In this document: positions 5,722-5,855 of the stretch, in pieces
Layout of the letters: every line of letters starts with the position of its first letter
Numbering within the stretch: the stretch's first letter is position 1
Position numbers and translations under genes: made by a program
NCBI GenBank assembly: GCA_028290085.1
Contig: JAQGKN010000035.1
Coordinates: forward strand, 1 to 5,855
Direction: 5' to 3'
Length of the DNA stretch: 5,855 nucleotides
Source: Hyphomicrobiales bacterium
GTDB taxonomy: Bacteria; Pseudomonadota; Alphaproteobacteria; Rhizobiales; Beijerinckiaceae
The notes under the pieces: generated by a model
The model's input: the letters and a program-made list of their open reading frames with translations, nothing else
The model's database searches: none
What the model was told of the DNA's origin: nothing

Positions 5722-5855
5722 TTATAGGATCATGATGGCCAGTCCGAGAAGCGCGGCGCTGATCGCGATCCATTTGAGCGGCCCACGTGTAAACCAGATC
5801 GGGCCTTCGGCGAAGATCGCGATCATCTGGCCGAAGCTTATCATGTGGGGCGCGG
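5722..5855 (-). CDS. C-terminal end of an unidentified membrane protein (start lies outside the window)
   Basis: On the minus strand a frame is open from the right edge and ends at TAA (5724-5722), giving 43 visible residues. The last 20 are WIAISAALLGLAIMIL preceded by a polar, positively charged RGPLK, which reads as a membrane-spanning helix ending at the very C-terminus. The preceding part (HMISFGQMIAIFAEGPIWF) is also fairly hydrophobic and may be another membrane or interfacial segment. This is too little to assign a family. An internal ATG in the visible part would give only a 40-residue peptide, so a longer gene running off the window is more likely. It is co-directional with the 109-residue gene and 67 bases upstream of it. 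Confidence 0.6.
   Translation of the reverse strand, partial: APHMISFGQMIAIFAEGPIWFTRGPLKWIAISAALLGLAIMIL

Noticed and set aside
1..5855. Mobile elements, CRISPR arrays, tRNA or rRNA genes
   Set aside because: No terminal inverted repeats with a transposase frame, no regularly spaced repeats and no RNA gene folds were seen; almost all of the window is occupied by coding sequence.

Overview
This window is a stretch of flagellar chromosome from an alphaproteobacterium, most likely of the order Hyphomicrobiales (Rhizobiales). Three things point there: the gene order flgD-fliQ-flhA-fliR, a shortened FlgD, and a stand-alone rod-binding protein without a muramidase domain. Base composition is moderately GC-rich and third codon positions are mostly G or C, which also explains the long open frames on the non-coding strand. 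The exact genus cannot be settled from the sequence.

Positions 1-5249 hold eight plus-strand genes packed head to tail: the 3' end of flgD (hook cap), fliQ, flhA and fliR (three membrane parts of the flagellar type III export gate), a FliJ-like coiled-coil protein, a rod-binding protein (FlgJ N-domain type), a FlgN-like helical protein, and a single-pass membrane protein with a FliL-like layout. Four junctions are 4-base start/stop overlaps (338-341, 2759-2762, 3508-3511, 4794-4797), so the block is very probably one translationally coupled operon. The only sizeable internal gap (70 bases) lies before flhA and contains a small hairpin that covers the flhA ribosome binding site. The other export gate genes (fliP, flhB) and the ATPase genes are not in the window.

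The operon ends at a strong bidirectional terminator (5268-5302). Facing it on the minus strand is a 109-residue hypothetical protein (5325-5654) with a helical N-terminus and an Ala/Pro linker. A perfect-arm palindrome sits on its stop codon. At the right edge, again on the minus strand, is the C-terminal end of an unidentified membrane protein (5722-5855).

Together the plus-strand genes build and feed the flagellum. FliQ, FlhA and FliR form the export channel and its cytoplasmic substrate platform. The FliJ-like and FlgN-like proteins look like cytosolic export helpers. FlgD and the rod-binding protein are exported assembly factors, and the last gene may act around the basal body or stator. 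I found no mobile element, CRISPR array, tRNA or rRNA, and no clearly new system. The most interesting parts are the three poorly characterised small genes at the end of the operon, the flhA hairpin, and the minus-strand hypothetical gene.
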